The position numbers and the translations under genes were made by a program. A stretch of 64,000 nt of DNA, taken from NCBI GenBank assembly GCA_963383645.1, contig OY726564.1, positions 111,701,040 through 111,765,039 of the forward strand, written 5' to 3'. Source of the DNA: Muscardinus avellanarius (taxonomy: Eukaryota; Chordata; Mammalia; Rodentia; Gliridae). Numbering within the stretch: the stretch's first letter is position 1; each line of letters begins with the position of its first letter. The notes under the pieces are model-generated. The model saw only the letters and a list, made by a program, of their open reading frames with translations, made no database searches and had not been told where the DNA came from. Below, in pieces: positions 1 through 11,289 of the stretch.

Positions 1-40
1 TACAGTGTAAGAAACACTGGCTCTTTCCGCCCCCCCCCTT

Positions 41-253
41 TTTTTTTTTTGTTTTTTGTTTTTTGGTGGTACTGGGGTTCCTGGAAGCCCTTCTACCTCC
101 GGGCTCCACTCCCAGACCTATTTTTACATTTTTTTTCCATTTGGAAACAGGGTCTCCTAAGCCAGCGCGCGCGGCTGGCTTCGAACCTGCGCGATCCTCC
201 TGTCTCCGCCTCCCAAGCGCGGGGATGACGAGCGTGCGCACCACGCCCGGCCC
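41..253 (-). mobile_element. B1-dID SINE, young subfamily
   Basis: Read on the minus strand it runs from the B1 head (complement of ACCACGCCCGG at the right edge) through the ID-derived half to a poly-A tail (the T-run at the left edge). It has the young-subfamily marks: AGCCAGC...GCTGGCT in the B1 half and GGCTTCCAGGAACCCCAGTACCACC at the 3' end. Confidence 0.9.
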
Positions 254-949
254 CTCTGTTCTTAGAGATGATAAACGTTGTCGCTCCCTGAAGGCTCGCT
301 GGCCAGGCACCAGCAGGAGCGGCTACTTATTCTTACACATTTTATACATTCAAAGAAAAATCTCATCTAGCAAGATGCAAGATGAGGACTCAAACCCAGG
401 TCTGTGCAACCTGAAAGCACTGGAATGAAATTCAGATTTAGAGCGCGAACTTAATACTCTTCCTACTGGGTTTGTCGTAATTTCACTGCTTTACCTTAAT
501 CCAGAGTGCAATTAAAAAAAAAAAAAAACGTAAACAGTTCAGCTCCAGCATCCTTTTCGTCCACTGTTGTAGGGTTGTTCTACAGGTTCTAGCTTCCCCA
601 CCTCAAGATGCCCAGAAGAGGCACCTTTAAAAGATTTGATACATGTAGAGAACTGAGTAATAGCCCAATTATATCATTGGTAAATATATAAACTTTGATT
701 GTACTAGAACACTGGTTTCATCTAGCCATTCTCCACTTAATAGGTTAGCTATATGCATTACTTTCAACCTGTATCTTAAATATTTTAATGAAATAAATGC
801 ATGGATGGTTGGTTGAATATGTTCCCTCATATACTGAGTGATAGTATATTCCTACTTTGGAGAACATGAATCCAGAGACGCAGAGTTTTCCAGCTTCTCC
901 TTCTCCCAGGACTGCCTCCGGAACAAACCCCACAGCAGCTAACCAAGCT
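254..949. other. Unassigned intronic sequence
   Basis: No gene seen. About 380-425 (ACTCAAACCCAGGTCTGTG) is faintly MIR-like. A 15-base A run sits near 514. The rest is AT-rich and unrecognised. Confidence 0.5.
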
Positions 950-959
950 TTTCTCTACC

Positions 960-1135
960 ACTCAGGACCACTTGGGAGGCTGAGACAGGAGAATCACAGG
1001 TTCAAGGCCAGCCTCAGCTACTTAGTGAGGTCCTCTGCAGCTTAGTGAGACCTTGTTTCAAAATAAAGAATAAAAAATAGAGTTGGAAGTGAAGCTCAGA
1101 GGTAGAGCGTCCCTGGGTTTAATCCCGAGTACCTC

Positions 1136-1166
<31 letters not shown>

Positions 1167-1181
1167 AGAAGAAGAAGAAGA
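960..1181 (+). mobile_element. B1-dID SINE, old, 5'-truncated
   Basis: It starts inside the B1 half (CACTTGGGAGGCTGAGACAGG), continues to GTTTCAAAATAAAGAATAAAAAATAG and an ID-like half (GAAGCTCAGAGGTAGAGCG). It ends in about 26 A and a short GAA repeat. Confidence 0.85.
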
Positions 1182-1564
1182 GATTTACAAAGATATCAAA
1201 AGAAAGAAAAAATAATTCTCAGGTTGAAAAATGGGAAGGTTTCAAAGAGAGCTGGCATTTGGTCTGAATGTTAGAAAATAGTTATGGTGTTCACAAGTGA
1301 AGGTGTGACTCCCAAATGGAAATACCATAACAAGCAAAGAAACTGATTGTCCAAAGAATAATTCAGAGGTTGCTGTACCCCTAAGTACACATAAAGAGCG
1401 CAGTGAGTTCTGAGGCTTGAAAGAGGTTCAGGGCAGACAGCTGAGGATGTTTTCAGACAAGCTAATGATTTGGGAGTTTTTTATAAACCAAAGAAATCAA
1501 GTGAATTGCATAACACAATGTGAGCTGCAGTGAGATTTCCCCAGCAACATCGTTATTAAAAAGG
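1182..1564. other. Unassigned intronic sequence
   Basis: No gene or recognisable repeat seen. Confidence 0.5.
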
Positions 1565-1573
1565 GTATAACTA

Positions 1574-1771
1574 GGCGGGCGCGGTGGCGCACGCTTGTCA
1601 TCCCCGCGCTTGGGAGGTGGAGACAGGAGGATGGCGCTGGTTCGAAGCCAGCCGTGCTGGCTTAGGAGACCCTGTTTCCAAATTTAAAAAATTATAAAAA
1701 TAGGTCTGGGAGTGTAACCCGGAGGTAGAAGGGTTTCCAGGAACCCCAGTACCACCAAAAAAAAAAAAAGA
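1574..1771 (+). mobile_element. B1-dID SINE, young subfamily, with TSD
   Basis: Full-length young copy ending ACCACC plus poly-A. The 9-base direct repeat GTATAACTA flanks it at 1565-1573 and 1772-1780, which marks it as a discrete retroposition event. Confidence 0.93.
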
Positions 1772-1780
1772 GTATAACTA

Positions 1781-2734
1781 ACAGGGTGACTACTTAGTGA
1801 ACAATACTGCACACGTGTCCTGAGAAACCATCAGGTTCTCATGAAAGAACATCCTCGAAAGTCAATTTTGCTGGAAGTTTTGTAGAAGTAAAATGTTTTA
1901 ACCTTTTAGTGCACTCGAAAGGTCTTAATACATGCACCAGAACCACTTTTTCACAATAACTACAAACGATACGAAGTAGTGTATGAAACCCACACGCCGG
2001 CGGGTCATTAAACTGCTTTAAGGCAGGACCTCCGCCCACCCCTCTTCACTACCATACTCCCCCTCTTTGGCTGGTTGCTCAGAGTTCAAAGTGAAAAGTT
2101 TGAGAAGCACCGTAGATGCGTGTAAGAATATAAGTGGGAGTGTCAAAAAATACGGTGGTTACGGACAGTATAAAAGAGGAGCAGACAGGACAGATATGGG
2201 GGAGGGGAATTCCTCTTTGTTCTACCAAGACTTGCTACGGGCCCATCCCGTGAACCCTGCGCTCTGCTGGCCGGGCTCACCACTCCACACCACGATTCCT
2301 GGGTCGCGGTTTGCAGCAGCGCATGCCGTCGCAGGGACTACCCTGGGCAAAGGTGCTATTCCAAGAGTTTGACCATCAGGGAAGTCCCCAGTGAATGCCC
2401 ACCGACCAAATAACTGCAGCGCAAAGAGACAAGATGGCACCTTAATTGTTTTGTCTTTCCCCTTTACGGAATAAAATAACCAACCTGTCCATCCACTTGA
2501 GGATCCCACTTCGTTATCAAGGATTGCATCCAGCTGGACGTGAGAATATGGCCAGCTCCTCGGCATGTGTGCTGCAGCCCGCCTCGGAGCGCCCACGTCC
2601 CCTCCCCCAGCTTTAAGGCAGGCTCAGCGGTGGCCTCTTGCTTGATTTGGGGATCCCTGACTGGAATGCAGAACTGGGACGCACGTGCGCCCTGCCACTG
2701 TGTACAACGGGAAGTGAGAAGTATCTGTCAGTTA
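1781..2734. other. Unassigned intronic sequence
   Basis: Moderately GC-rich between about 2200 and 2650. A TATA-like string (CAGTATAAAAGAGG, about 2166-2179) is present but nothing else around it resembles a promoter. Open frames here are short and unlike any family I know. Confidence 0.45.
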
Positions 2735-2747
2735 AAAAATTAAAAAT

Positions 2748-2947
2748 AGCCCGGCGTGGTGGCACGCGCTTGTCATCCCCGCACTTGGGAGGCGGAGACA
2801 GGAGGATCGCGCAGGTTCGAAGCCAGCCACGCTGGCTTAAGAGACCCTGTTTCCAAAAATAAAAAAGTATAAAATAGGTCTGGGAGTGTAGCCCGGAGGA
2901 TAAAAGGGCTTCCAGGAACCCCAGTACCACCAAAAAAAAAAATAAAT
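2748..2947 (+). mobile_element. B1-dID SINE, young subfamily, with TSD
   Basis: Young-subfamily copy. The 13-base repeat AAAAATTAAAAAT flanks it at 2735-2747 and 2948-2960. Confidence 0.92.
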
Positions 2948-2997
2948 AAAAATTAAAAATGTTAAGAATGGAGCTGCCCTTTCCTCTGTTGTTTCCT

Positions 2998-3041
2998 CTG
3001 TTGTTGTTGTTGTTGTTTTGTTGCTGTTGTTGTTGTTATGC
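2998..3041. repeat. (TTG)n microsatellite
   Basis: Imperfect TTG/GTT array directly abutting the 3' end of the following minus-strand SINE, so probably grown from its tail. Confidence 0.85.
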
Positions 3042-3243
3042 GGTACTGGGGGTGGAACCCAGGGGCATTCTACCTCTGTGTAATACCCCCAGCCCTAATT
3101 TTTTATTCTTTTTATTTTTGAAACAGGATCTCACTGAGTTGCAAGGGGTCCCACTAAATAGCGAAGGCTGTCTATGAACCACAATCCTCCAGTCCCCACC
3201 TCCCGAATGCTGGGATGACAAGCGTGCACCACCACGCCCGGCT
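3042..3243 (-). mobile_element. B1-dID SINE, old subfamily
   Basis: ID half on the left (GGTACTGGGGGTGGAACCCAG), B1 half on the right ending CACCACGCCCGGCT. It keeps the full-length B1 body, unlike the young copies. Confidence 0.88.
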
Positions 3244-3350
3244 CTATTTTTTATTATTATCTTTCCTGACTCTCTTCTTTATTATTATCTTGCCAGTATT
3301 CTGCAAGTGGAAACCTTTCTTAAAGCATAAACCTGTTAAAATGCTATTTA

Positions 3351-3549
3351 CCGACGGGTGTGGTGGCGCACGCTTGTAATCCCCGCGCTTGGGAGGTGGA
3401 GACGGGAGGATCGCGCAGGTTCGGAAGCCAGCAGCGCTGGCTTAAGAGACCCTGTTTCCAAAAATAAAAAAGTATAAAATAGGTCTGGGAGTGTAGCCCG
3501 GAGGTAGAAGGGCTGCCAGGAACCCCAGTACCACACACACACACACAAA
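3351..3549 (+). mobile_element. B1-dID SINE, young subfamily
   Basis: Young copy whose tail has become (AC)n. Short flanking repeat GCTATTT lies just before it and again just after the tail. Confidence 0.9.
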
Positions 3550-3648
3550 AGCTATTTGCCTTCCTACTCAGTATCCAAGCTTAGCGTCCAATGGCACAGT
3601 AATTAAAGATATTAAAATCACTTTACACACAGATATATCTTGCAAGCT

Positions 3649-3838
3649 AGGCATGGTGGTGAATATCTATAATACTGGTACTTGAGGAGCTGAGACAGGA
3701 GGATCACAGGTTCAAGACCAGCCTCAGAAATTTAATCAGACCCTCAGGAAGTTAGTGAAACCCTGTTTGAGAATAGAAAAATAAAAATAAAAAAGGGCTG
3801 GGGATACAGGTCAAAAATAGAATACCCTTGGGTTCAAC
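3649..3838 (+). mobile_element. B1-dID SINE, old, diverged
   Basis: B1 half (GCTAGGCATGGTGGTGAATATC...GAGACAGGAGGATCACAGG) and diverged ID half ending GGGTTCAAC. Confidence 0.8.
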
Positions 3839-3839
3839 A

Positions 3840-3893
3840 AGAAGGAAGGAAGGAAGGAAGGAAGGAAGGAAGGAAGGAAGGAAGGAAGGAAGG
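3840..3893. repeat. (GGAA)n microsatellite
   Basis: About thirteen GAAG/GGAA units in the tail position of the preceding SINE. Confidence 0.9.
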
Positions 3894-5060
3894 AGAATTT
3901 TCTTAGAAAAGAAATCCTAACTTCTCTCTTAGAAGCAGGAGTCAGAAGACTCAGATGGTATGTGGCATTCATCAAGCACCTCTTCTGAGGACCAACTGCA
4001 GAGAAATGGGGAGAAACACAAAAGACTCCATATCCCTATGGCATTTTATCCATAACAACAAATGATAAGAAGGACGTTCCTTAGGAAGATGGGTTCTTCG
4101 CAGCAATAAATTGCAGCGCACAGCCTCCACTGATATCCCCAGCAAGACTCTGTCCACAGAGAAGCAAGCACGTCCCTCTGCACCCAGCCCAGGTTAAGGA
4201 AGGGCAAGCAATCGCTCCAATATAGTTCTCTATTTCTCAGGCTTCATTAAACTACTTCGTACTTGGTTCAACCTCATGATATGAACTGTCATAGCAACTC
4301 ATTCAGCTGCTACCCACATAGAAGTTTATAGTCTATTTTTAATTGAAACTTCATCTCAAGTTTCACCATAGAAAAACTGGCAGAATACAAAAGTTCAGCT
4401 GGAGAGACATTTATGAAATTATCTATGGTTTGAGGGAGAGGAGTGGGAAGGCAACTCCCTATTTCCAAGAAACCAGCAAAGGAGATGGCTGGCCTTTCAA
4501 GCCAAAGAATTGACTTCAGAGGTACAATATATATCCTCAATGTCTACATATACTCTGCACCTTGAAAATCTCCTTGGTTTTAGACAATTTTGCACCCTAT
4601 ATTTCCAAAGAAAATCGCTTTAAAATAAGCATCTAATTTCTAAATATGTCCTTTACTCTGATAAAAGGAAAAATTACTTAAAAGGTAACTATATATAATA
4701 TTGGGCAGTAATGCAGATACCTCTTGCTTATTGCCCCAAAGAAAAAACAATATTTCTCTTGCTAAGTATTAGAAAGTTGCCTTAAAGCAACTATAAAGTA
4801 TTTTTATTTTAACATGATATACTCTCTTTCCCAAAAAATGGTTTCCCCTTTTAATCAATGATTTAGGCTATCATTTAAAAACAACCATAAGTTGAATCTA
4901 AAAGTTAATATTTTTAAACCTATTGTAGTTTATTTTGATGAATATCAATATTTTAATAAGAACATAATTCTTCCCACAGGAAAGAAAAATAATTATTTTT
5001 CTCCTTACTTAATTTATCACTCTTAGTCATCCTGAAAATCTGTTGCAATTTTATGGAAGG
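3894..5060. other. Unassigned AT-rich sequence
   Basis: No gene, and no repeat family that I can name. Confidence 0.5.

Positions 5061-5152
<92 letters not shown>
5061..5152. repeat. (CT)n(CA)n compound microsatellite
   Basis: About 25 CT units run straight into about 21 CA units. Confidence 0.97.
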
Positions 5153-5155
<3 letters not shown>

Positions 5156-5227
5156 GAGCAAAAGTTAAAATTATTTTCACTTTGGAGTTTATCATTCTCA
5201 AACTATCTCTTTAAGAAAAGTGATATA

Positions 5228-5419
5228 GCCGGGCGTGGTGGGCACGCTTGTAATCCCCGGGCTTGGGAGGCGGAGACAGGAGGATCACGCAGGTTCAAAG
5301 CCAGCCGCGCTGGCTTAAGAGACCCTGTTTCCAAATAAAAATATAAAATAGGTCTGGGAGTGTAACCCGAAGGTAGAAGGGTTTAAGGAACCCAGTACCA
5401 CCAAAAAATAAAAAGAAAA
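5228..5419 (+). mobile_element. B1-dID SINE, young subfamily, with long TSD
   Basis: Flanked by the perfect 15-base repeat AAGAAAAGTGATATA at 5213-5227 and 5420-5434. The B1 half carries the AGCCAGC-CGC-GCTGGCT inverted repeat. Confidence 0.95.
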
Positions 5420-5434
5420 AAGAAAAGTGATATA

Positions 5435-6942
5435 AAACTGAAAAATGGCTAACACATTAAATTTTTCTTCTCCCACTGATATTGGAATTATTATTCATTA
5501 TGAATAAATTCTCCAAATGAAGACCTCATCAATAATTAAAAAATAAAATGCTGATGAAAGTATACTTGAAAAGGGAGAAAGAGTGAGAGAATAAAACCTG
5601 TGGTAGAAGAAGGGTAAGACTCCTACAGAAAACACATGGACATTCCTCTAGTGCTGATGAATTCCATGAACACGGCGCTCTATCATTGGGTTGATATTCA
5701 CCGCTATGTACAGGCACACGGTAGAAAAATACTGAATAAAAAGAAACAGCAAAGCCTGTTGTGTCCAAGCATTTTCATAACCACAGCGAGCACTCTTTCT
5801 TTCAGAACTGGTCCTTAATCTTTCAGAAATTGCATATTTTATAACAGCAATTATTTCCCCTGAACTATGGAAGCATGACTTTCAGGGAGGAGGAAGGCTG
5901 AAGAAATCGGGGGATGGAGGGACACAAAGCTGTAAATAAGGAAGGTCCAAGATGTCCCCACCAAACTGAACACTCGTGCCCTTCCGCAAGGATTCGGACA
6001 CCGAGCGGACGGCGGCGCATCCTCAGCATCCTCTCGTAATGACCGCGAGGATGCAAGCAGAAGACAGACTCGTCCAGGCAGGTCATCTCCCACTGACTGG
6101 GTGTCTGCGTGCTGGCTACTAGGAAGCTCGGACACTCTGGCACAAGCAGCCTGGAGGATTCAGCAACCACAGTGTGCAGTGTGCGGTTCTCAGACATCCT
6201 CCCATTCTAGACACGCAGAGTCCCAGGGCGCTGACACTGGGGGAGGAGGTACTCTTTAAGAAGTAGCGGGTAAGCTCCTAAGAAATCTACAAGTTCGTAC
6301 TTAGTGGGGTTCTCATGGAATTTGCACTTGCTTATATTTAATTTTGACTTACGTGTAATAAAGGAAAGAGGTGTCAAGCATCACATACCATCAGAAGAAA
6401 CAGTTAGTTTAAAGATTCAAGGTATAGTAAACTGGAATACTAACCACAAGACTTGGGTTATTTGAGAGTAAATGCCATGCATTCTACCATGAGGAAAGTG
6501 GCAGTTTAAACTCAAAATCCAAAAAGAAAATGGCATCTACGAATAATTTTATGTAAGGCGTAACCATCGTGTGTCACTGGGGGAACCATCCCACACCCGT
6601 GTGCCTTCCCATATCAAACACACCCTGGCAGGGATAGCTACTGTCACGACTCAGGACCCCAGCATTTTCTGTTCTTGAACTTCATATAAATGGGAACATG
6701 TAATATACACTTCTTCGTCTATAGTTCCTTTAACTTGATAATTTTGTTTTCAGATTTACCCATGGTGTCTATTACAGCAAATTGTCTTTTTATTTCTGAG
6801 TTTTCTGACTTACTGTCAATCCTGTTCCCTCTTTGTAGTTCTATTTCCTAATACTTTATTTATTTTTAAAATTTATGCTAAATTTTAAAAATTTCTAAAA
6901 GCCTATTTATATTTATTTATTTATTTGTTTGTTTGTTTATTT
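5435..6942. other. Unassigned intronic sequence
   Basis: No gene seen. A slightly CpG-rich patch lies near 5990-6060 (CGGACACCGAGCGGACGGCGGCG). A (TTTA)n/(TTTG)n tract precedes the next SINE at about 6905-6942. Confidence 0.5.
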
Positions 6943-7148
6943 TTGGTGGTACTGGGAGTGGAACCCAGGGGCTTTCTACATCTGGGCTATACTTCCAGAC
7001 CTACTTTATATTTTACTTGGAAACAGGGTCTCACTAAGTTGTTGAGAACCTCACTAAGTAGCTAAGGCTGGCTTCGAACCTGCGTGACCCTCCTGTCTCA
7101 GCTTCCACAAGCAATGGGGATTACAGGCGTATGCCACCATGCCTGGCT
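6943..7148 (-). mobile_element. B1-dID SINE, intermediate subfamily
   Basis: It has GGGCTTTCTACATCTGGGCT in the ID half and an undeleted B1 half (AGTTGTTGAGAACCTCACTAAGTAGCT on the plus strand), so it is a step between old and young forms. Confidence 0.88.
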
Positions 7149-9240
7149 TAAAAGTCAATTTTAATTCCATGAATGTTCCCATTTGCAGAAACATATAATG
7201 TATGTATAAGAATCTTGGTTTTGTTCCATTTTCTCTTGTCTGTCAAGGCATTACTTTAGCATAGCTTCTTTTGCATGCCGTCTTCCCTGCTCCTTATGGT
7301 TTGTCTTTTTCTGGTGTCAGGCGCTTCTCCCAGTACCTGGCGCTATCTGTTCATCTGCTCAGATGCGAGACCAGGGCGCCCAAAGCTAAACGGGAGGGCG
7401 GAAGGAGGAGAGGCTGATTGACAAAGGTGCTCCTGGAGGATGGCCTGGCTGGGCCATTTCCTTAGGGAACACCCAAAGAAGCTTTAAGTTGTTCTTTCTT
7501 GGGTTTCTCCAGTCTGCTGGAGAAAGCTCTCCCTAGCTCTGGCCCCAGTGATATGTCTGAGTATCAACACGTTGAGGGCTCTCGGAAGACTAGAAGTCTC
7601 AGTCCTCCGTATTCAAAACTTTCATTCTCTCTTATTTCATTCGCATCTCTGATCTCAACCTAGTATCCACTTGTCCCTCTGTCTACTACTGTTCAGCGGT
7701 GTCCATGGTCCTGACCTCTTATTTTTCCCTCCCTAGAATAAGCGCCATGAGTCTTCTGCCAAATAGGAGAAGCACTGCCATCCAGATACGCAGGATATTG
7801 GAAACTAGATACTTTTTAAAGATAGAATTGATCAATTTAAAATGTAATGGGTAAATATCAGCTTTTAATTGGTTCTTCTGTGTGTAACCCCATTTTTCTT
7901 CCTATTGACAGAGGTCCCCGGTGTCTCTCATTTCTGAGTCTTACGGGATGGTGGCATGCGTAAGTCTGTTTCACCAGATTTTCCCACCCAAAATTATACA
8001 GATCTTCCTCAGGTCTAGGTTAGTACTGGTTCATCTGTCTTCTAATTTCAAACTTCATAACTTCTCTCTTTATGACTCCAATTCTCTTTGGCCATGGGAA
8101 TTTATTTCTTTAAAAATCCTTTGCTGTCCTTTTAGAGATGATCTGGACATGATCAGAGATTCCTGCATCTGTTTAAACTGCTGGGCCTCGCCAGGAGTCC
8201 TTACTCTGTTGTGGCTGCGTTTCAAAAGTGAACAGAGTCCACCTGGCAAGAAGTCCAGTTTCTAAATTTAGACTGTAGCTGCCCTTTTCAAAGCTAGATT
8301 TTCCATAAACAACTGCTACCTATCAAAGTGTAAGCCACAGAGAAGTGAAAACTCCAACAGATCACTTCCTCTAAATAAAACCAAGAAACTCATATGACAG
8401 AGATTTTACCAGGGTTTAAAATGAACAGATGTTGTGGTATAATTTAAAATATGACTAAGTAATCTGCTAAATTCCAATACATTCAATCAAAATACTTTTT
8501 ATTCATTCCTATAACTGAATCAGATTAATTTTTCAGACTATAATATAGTTATTTTCTGTAGAATATAAGTTTCATCAGTTATCATAATTTACTGTTGTAT
8601 TTCAGATTATCTGGACCACCTAAATTCTAAATTCTACTAGAGCATTTTAGGTACTAACTCATTTTGTCCTTGAGATTACAACACTTTTAAAATCAGATGC
8701 CTACAGGGTAAGGAAGTCTAATTTTGAATATAAAGCTTATATCAAAATATTAATTGATAGTATAAAATATTTATCTGGGCTTTTAACAGTGAGTCAAGAA
8801 AACAATATGAAGAATCAAACAGAAAGCAGAGTTATTCTGTGTTCTTTTCACAGCAGTCAAAAAATGATAAGCAAGAAAGCAAAAACCATTCACAGTTTAA
8901 ATAATCTAATTATTGCCATTAAATAATTAGTTCTTATCACATACCCATTTTATTCCTAATAATTAAAATTCACTCTGCATCAGTTGCTATGACAACAACC
9001 TCACTGAACAATAAATTCCTCAAGTTCTGTTGCAAAGGATGCTGCTGGCCTGAAGTCTTTGAGAACAGGGAAATATATATATACATATATATGTATAATT
9101 TCCAGTTCATAAATATCTAATCAATACTCAGAATTGCTCTGTAACCTATAGCAGGAGCTCTTCTGTCAGTCCCGAGGACCCAGGCTTTTCTTGTGGCTTT
9201 CATTTCCTCATCCCTTTAATAAATGCAAACAGTCTCGATA
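7149..9240. other. Unassigned intronic sequence
   Basis: No gene seen. The stretch is long and SINE-free, with a very AT-rich part at 8400-9120. A short (AT)n run sits near 9076-9100. Possible constrained non-coding DNA, by inference only. Confidence 0.4.
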
Positions 9241-9250
9241 AGGGCCATTT

Positions 9251-9311
9251 CAGCTGGGCTCACCTCAGGCAGATGGGCTGTGACTATAAATAGTCGCATC
9301 TGCCATCTGCC
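9251..9311. promoter_or_regulatory. E-box/MEF2 cluster in an inverted repeat
   Basis: Seen: CAGCTG (9251-9256), CAGATG (9270-9275), CTATAAATAG (9284-9293), CATCTG (9297-9302) and CATCTG (9304-9309). GGCAGATG and CATCTGCC form the outer arms, GACTAT/ATAGTC the inner arms. CTATAAATAG fits the MEF2 consensus YTAWWWWTAR exactly, and CANNTG is the bHLH E-box. Enhancer activity is inferred. Confidence 0.45.
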
Positions 9312-9804
9312 TTTCTATTCTCGTGTTGAATGCACTGCTGGCGTCGCGTTCACACTTGGCTGCTAGCAGACCCGAAGCCTAGAGCCAGCAGCAACAGCAA
9401 ATAATAGTGCAAGACAGAGATAATGAGGTGAAGGCCAGAAACGGCACAACTATAATTAACTGCTGTTTTGATACTCACCACAATAAAACGCAGACAATGG
9501 TGTCCAGAGCCTAAAGCCACATGCCACGTCAGCCTCGCAGATGGGTTTGAAATCAGAGCCTTGCCCATCCGGCGGTCCTTACATCACTGAAGATTAATTA
9601 AGAGGTAAAGAACCTAGGCAGTGCGTGTCGATCATGCTAGCCAAACTCCGCAGGCGGACCATGGTATTCTTTAAAGCTATTTAGAAAGGCATTTCTTCCT
9701 AGAATCACGAGTGTCCTCTGTCTATTCTGTTTCAGAGAGATAAGCTGGCTGTATCATTTTTAAATCAGCAATAACAAAAATCCCTTTGGCTATACCTGAC
9801 TCTC
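9312..9804. other. Unassigned intronic sequence
   Basis: No gene or named repeat. It continues the SINE-free stretch that contains the E-box/MEF2 cluster. Confidence 0.45.
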
Positions 9805-9821
9805 CCACATTCTTGTTTTTC

Positions 9822-9823
<2 letters not shown>

Positions 9824-9871
<48 letters not shown>
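9824..9871. repeat. (TG)n microsatellite
   Basis: About 23 TG units in the tail position of the next minus-strand SINE. Confidence 0.97.
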
Positions 9872-9877
<6 letters not shown>

Positions 9878-10062
9878 GGATTGAACCCAGGGGCATTCTA
9901 CCTCTGAGCCCCACCCCTAGCCCTTTTTTTTTTTTTTTTAATAGTCCCACCAAGTTGCTGAGGGCCCTGTTAAATTGCTGAGCCTGGCCTTGACCCTGAG
10001 ATCCTCTACTCTCAGCCTCCCAGATACTGGGATTACAGGCATGCAGCACCATGTCTGGCTTT
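9872..10062 (-). mobile_element. B1-dID SINE, old, with TSD
   Basis: ID half (ATTGAACCCAGGGGCATTCTACCTCTGAG) then B1 half ending CACCATGTCTGGCT. CC[A/G]CATTCTT occurs at 9805-9814, outside the TG tract, and at 10063-10072, so the TG tract is part of the insertion. Confidence 0.88.
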
Positions 10063-10254
10063 CCGCATTCTTTTAGCTGTGAAACCCCAAGCTCGTGGCT
10101 CGTGGTAATGTCACACACAGTTCCCAATATTCTTCTTGGGATATTCTGAAACCTCACCTACTATAAGATAGAGGCTTTTTTTTTTTCCTGATCTTGCTGT
10201 TACATACATCTGACATCCTTTGTTTGTTTGTTTGTTTGTTTATTCATTCATTCA

Positions 10255-10398
10255 TTTTGGTAGCGGAGGTTCAACTCAGGAGCATTCTACTTCTGAACTA
10301 CATCCCCAACCTCATTTTATTTTTTATTTTGAAATAGGGTCTTGCTAAGTTGCTGAGGCTGGCCTCATACCTGCGATCCTCCCATCTCAGCCTCCTAG
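10255..10398 (-). mobile_element. B1-dID SINE, old, fragment
   Basis: ID half and part of the B1 half, cut off at CAGCCTCCTAGGG where the next copy begins. A (TTTG)n/(TTCA)n tract precedes it. Confidence 0.8.
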
Positions 10399-10577
10399 GG
10401 GCTTTTCTACCTCCAGGCTATACTCCCAGACCTATCTTATACTTTATTTAGAAACATGGTGTCACTAAATTGCTGAGAGACTCACTAAATAGCTGAGGCT
10501 GGCTTCAAACCTGTGCGATCCTCCAATCTCAGCCTCCCAAGCACTGGGATTACAAGTGTGCGCCACCACACCCAGCT
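10399..10577 (-). mobile_element. B1-dID SINE, intermediate, 3'-truncated
   Basis: It joins abruptly to the preceding fragment at GGGGCTTTTCTACCTCCAGG and runs to CACCACACCCAGCT. The join looks like recombination between two SINEs. Confidence 0.8.
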
Positions 10578-10618
10578 AAAATATTAGTAATATTTTAAAC
10601 AAATTAAATAAGAATCAA

Positions 10619-10757
10619 ATATAAGCTCAACGTAGTGTGCACACCTGTAATCCCAGTACTTGGGAAGCTAAGACGGGAAGATTGCGAGCTTGAGATCAGC
10701 TTCATCATCTTGGCGAGACCTTAAGCAATCCAGTGAGACCCTGTTGCAAAATTAAAA
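10619..10757 (+). mobile_element. B1 half of a B1-dID SINE
   Basis: B1-type body (CACACCTGTAATCCCAGTACTTGGGAAGC) ending GAGACCCTGTTGCAAAATTAAAAAC, with no ID half before the next SINE starts. Confidence 0.82.
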
Positions 10758-10767
10758 ACAGTAACAA

Positions 10768-10967
10768 GCCATGCGTGGTGGTGCATACTTGGAATCCCAG
10801 GATTTGGGAGGCTGAGACAGGAGGTTTGCGGACAGCCTCAGCTACTTAGTGAGGTCCTTTACAACTGAGTGAGACCCTGTTTCAAAATAAAGAATAAAAA
10901 ATAGGGATAGGGGTGTAGCTTGAAGGTAGAATTCTCCTGAGTTCAATCCCCAATTCTGCCAAAAAAA
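10768..10967 (+). mobile_element. B1-dID SINE, old
   Basis: Complete dimer from GCCATGCGTGGTGGTGCATAC to the ID half GGGGTGTAGCTTGAAGGTAGAATTC. Confidence 0.87.
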
Positions 10968-10984
10968 GTAATAATAATAACAAC

Positions 10985-11040
10985 ATAGCTGGAGGTGTAG
11001 CTCAGAGAAAGAATGCCCCTGGTTCAATTCCCAGTATTAA
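10985..11040 (+). mobile_element. Extra ID-derived monomer
   Basis: A second ID half (GGAGGTGTAGCTCAGAGAAAGAATG...CCCAGTATT) follows the dimer after a short A-rich spacer, giving B1-dID-dID. Confidence 0.8.
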
Positions 11041-11289
11041 AAAATAAAATATAAAGATTATGTTCACTAAAACAATGTCCAAAATGATGTCATTTTTATA
11101 GAAGTATAAAATAAAATTAAAGAACTCTGACACAATACATCAAAGGACATGAAATATTCTTTGGCAGCTCTGCTTTGTGAGAGAAATAGCTGAATGGCTA
11201 GCATTGGGAAGAGTCTACTATCAAATGACAGTTACATTCAGTAGCTATAGCTGATATTTACATCATAATAAAGAAGGGGGAAGTTTAGT

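Noticed and set aside
41..428. Frames with conserved peptides such as VVLGFLEALLPPG and GFEPARSSCLRLPSAG, seen many times in the window
   Set aside because: The same peptides recur because they are translations of B1-dID SINE copies, not a gene family.
2166..2179. TATA-box-like TATAAAAG
   Set aside because: No exon, CpG island or other promoter element accompanies it; such strings are common by chance.
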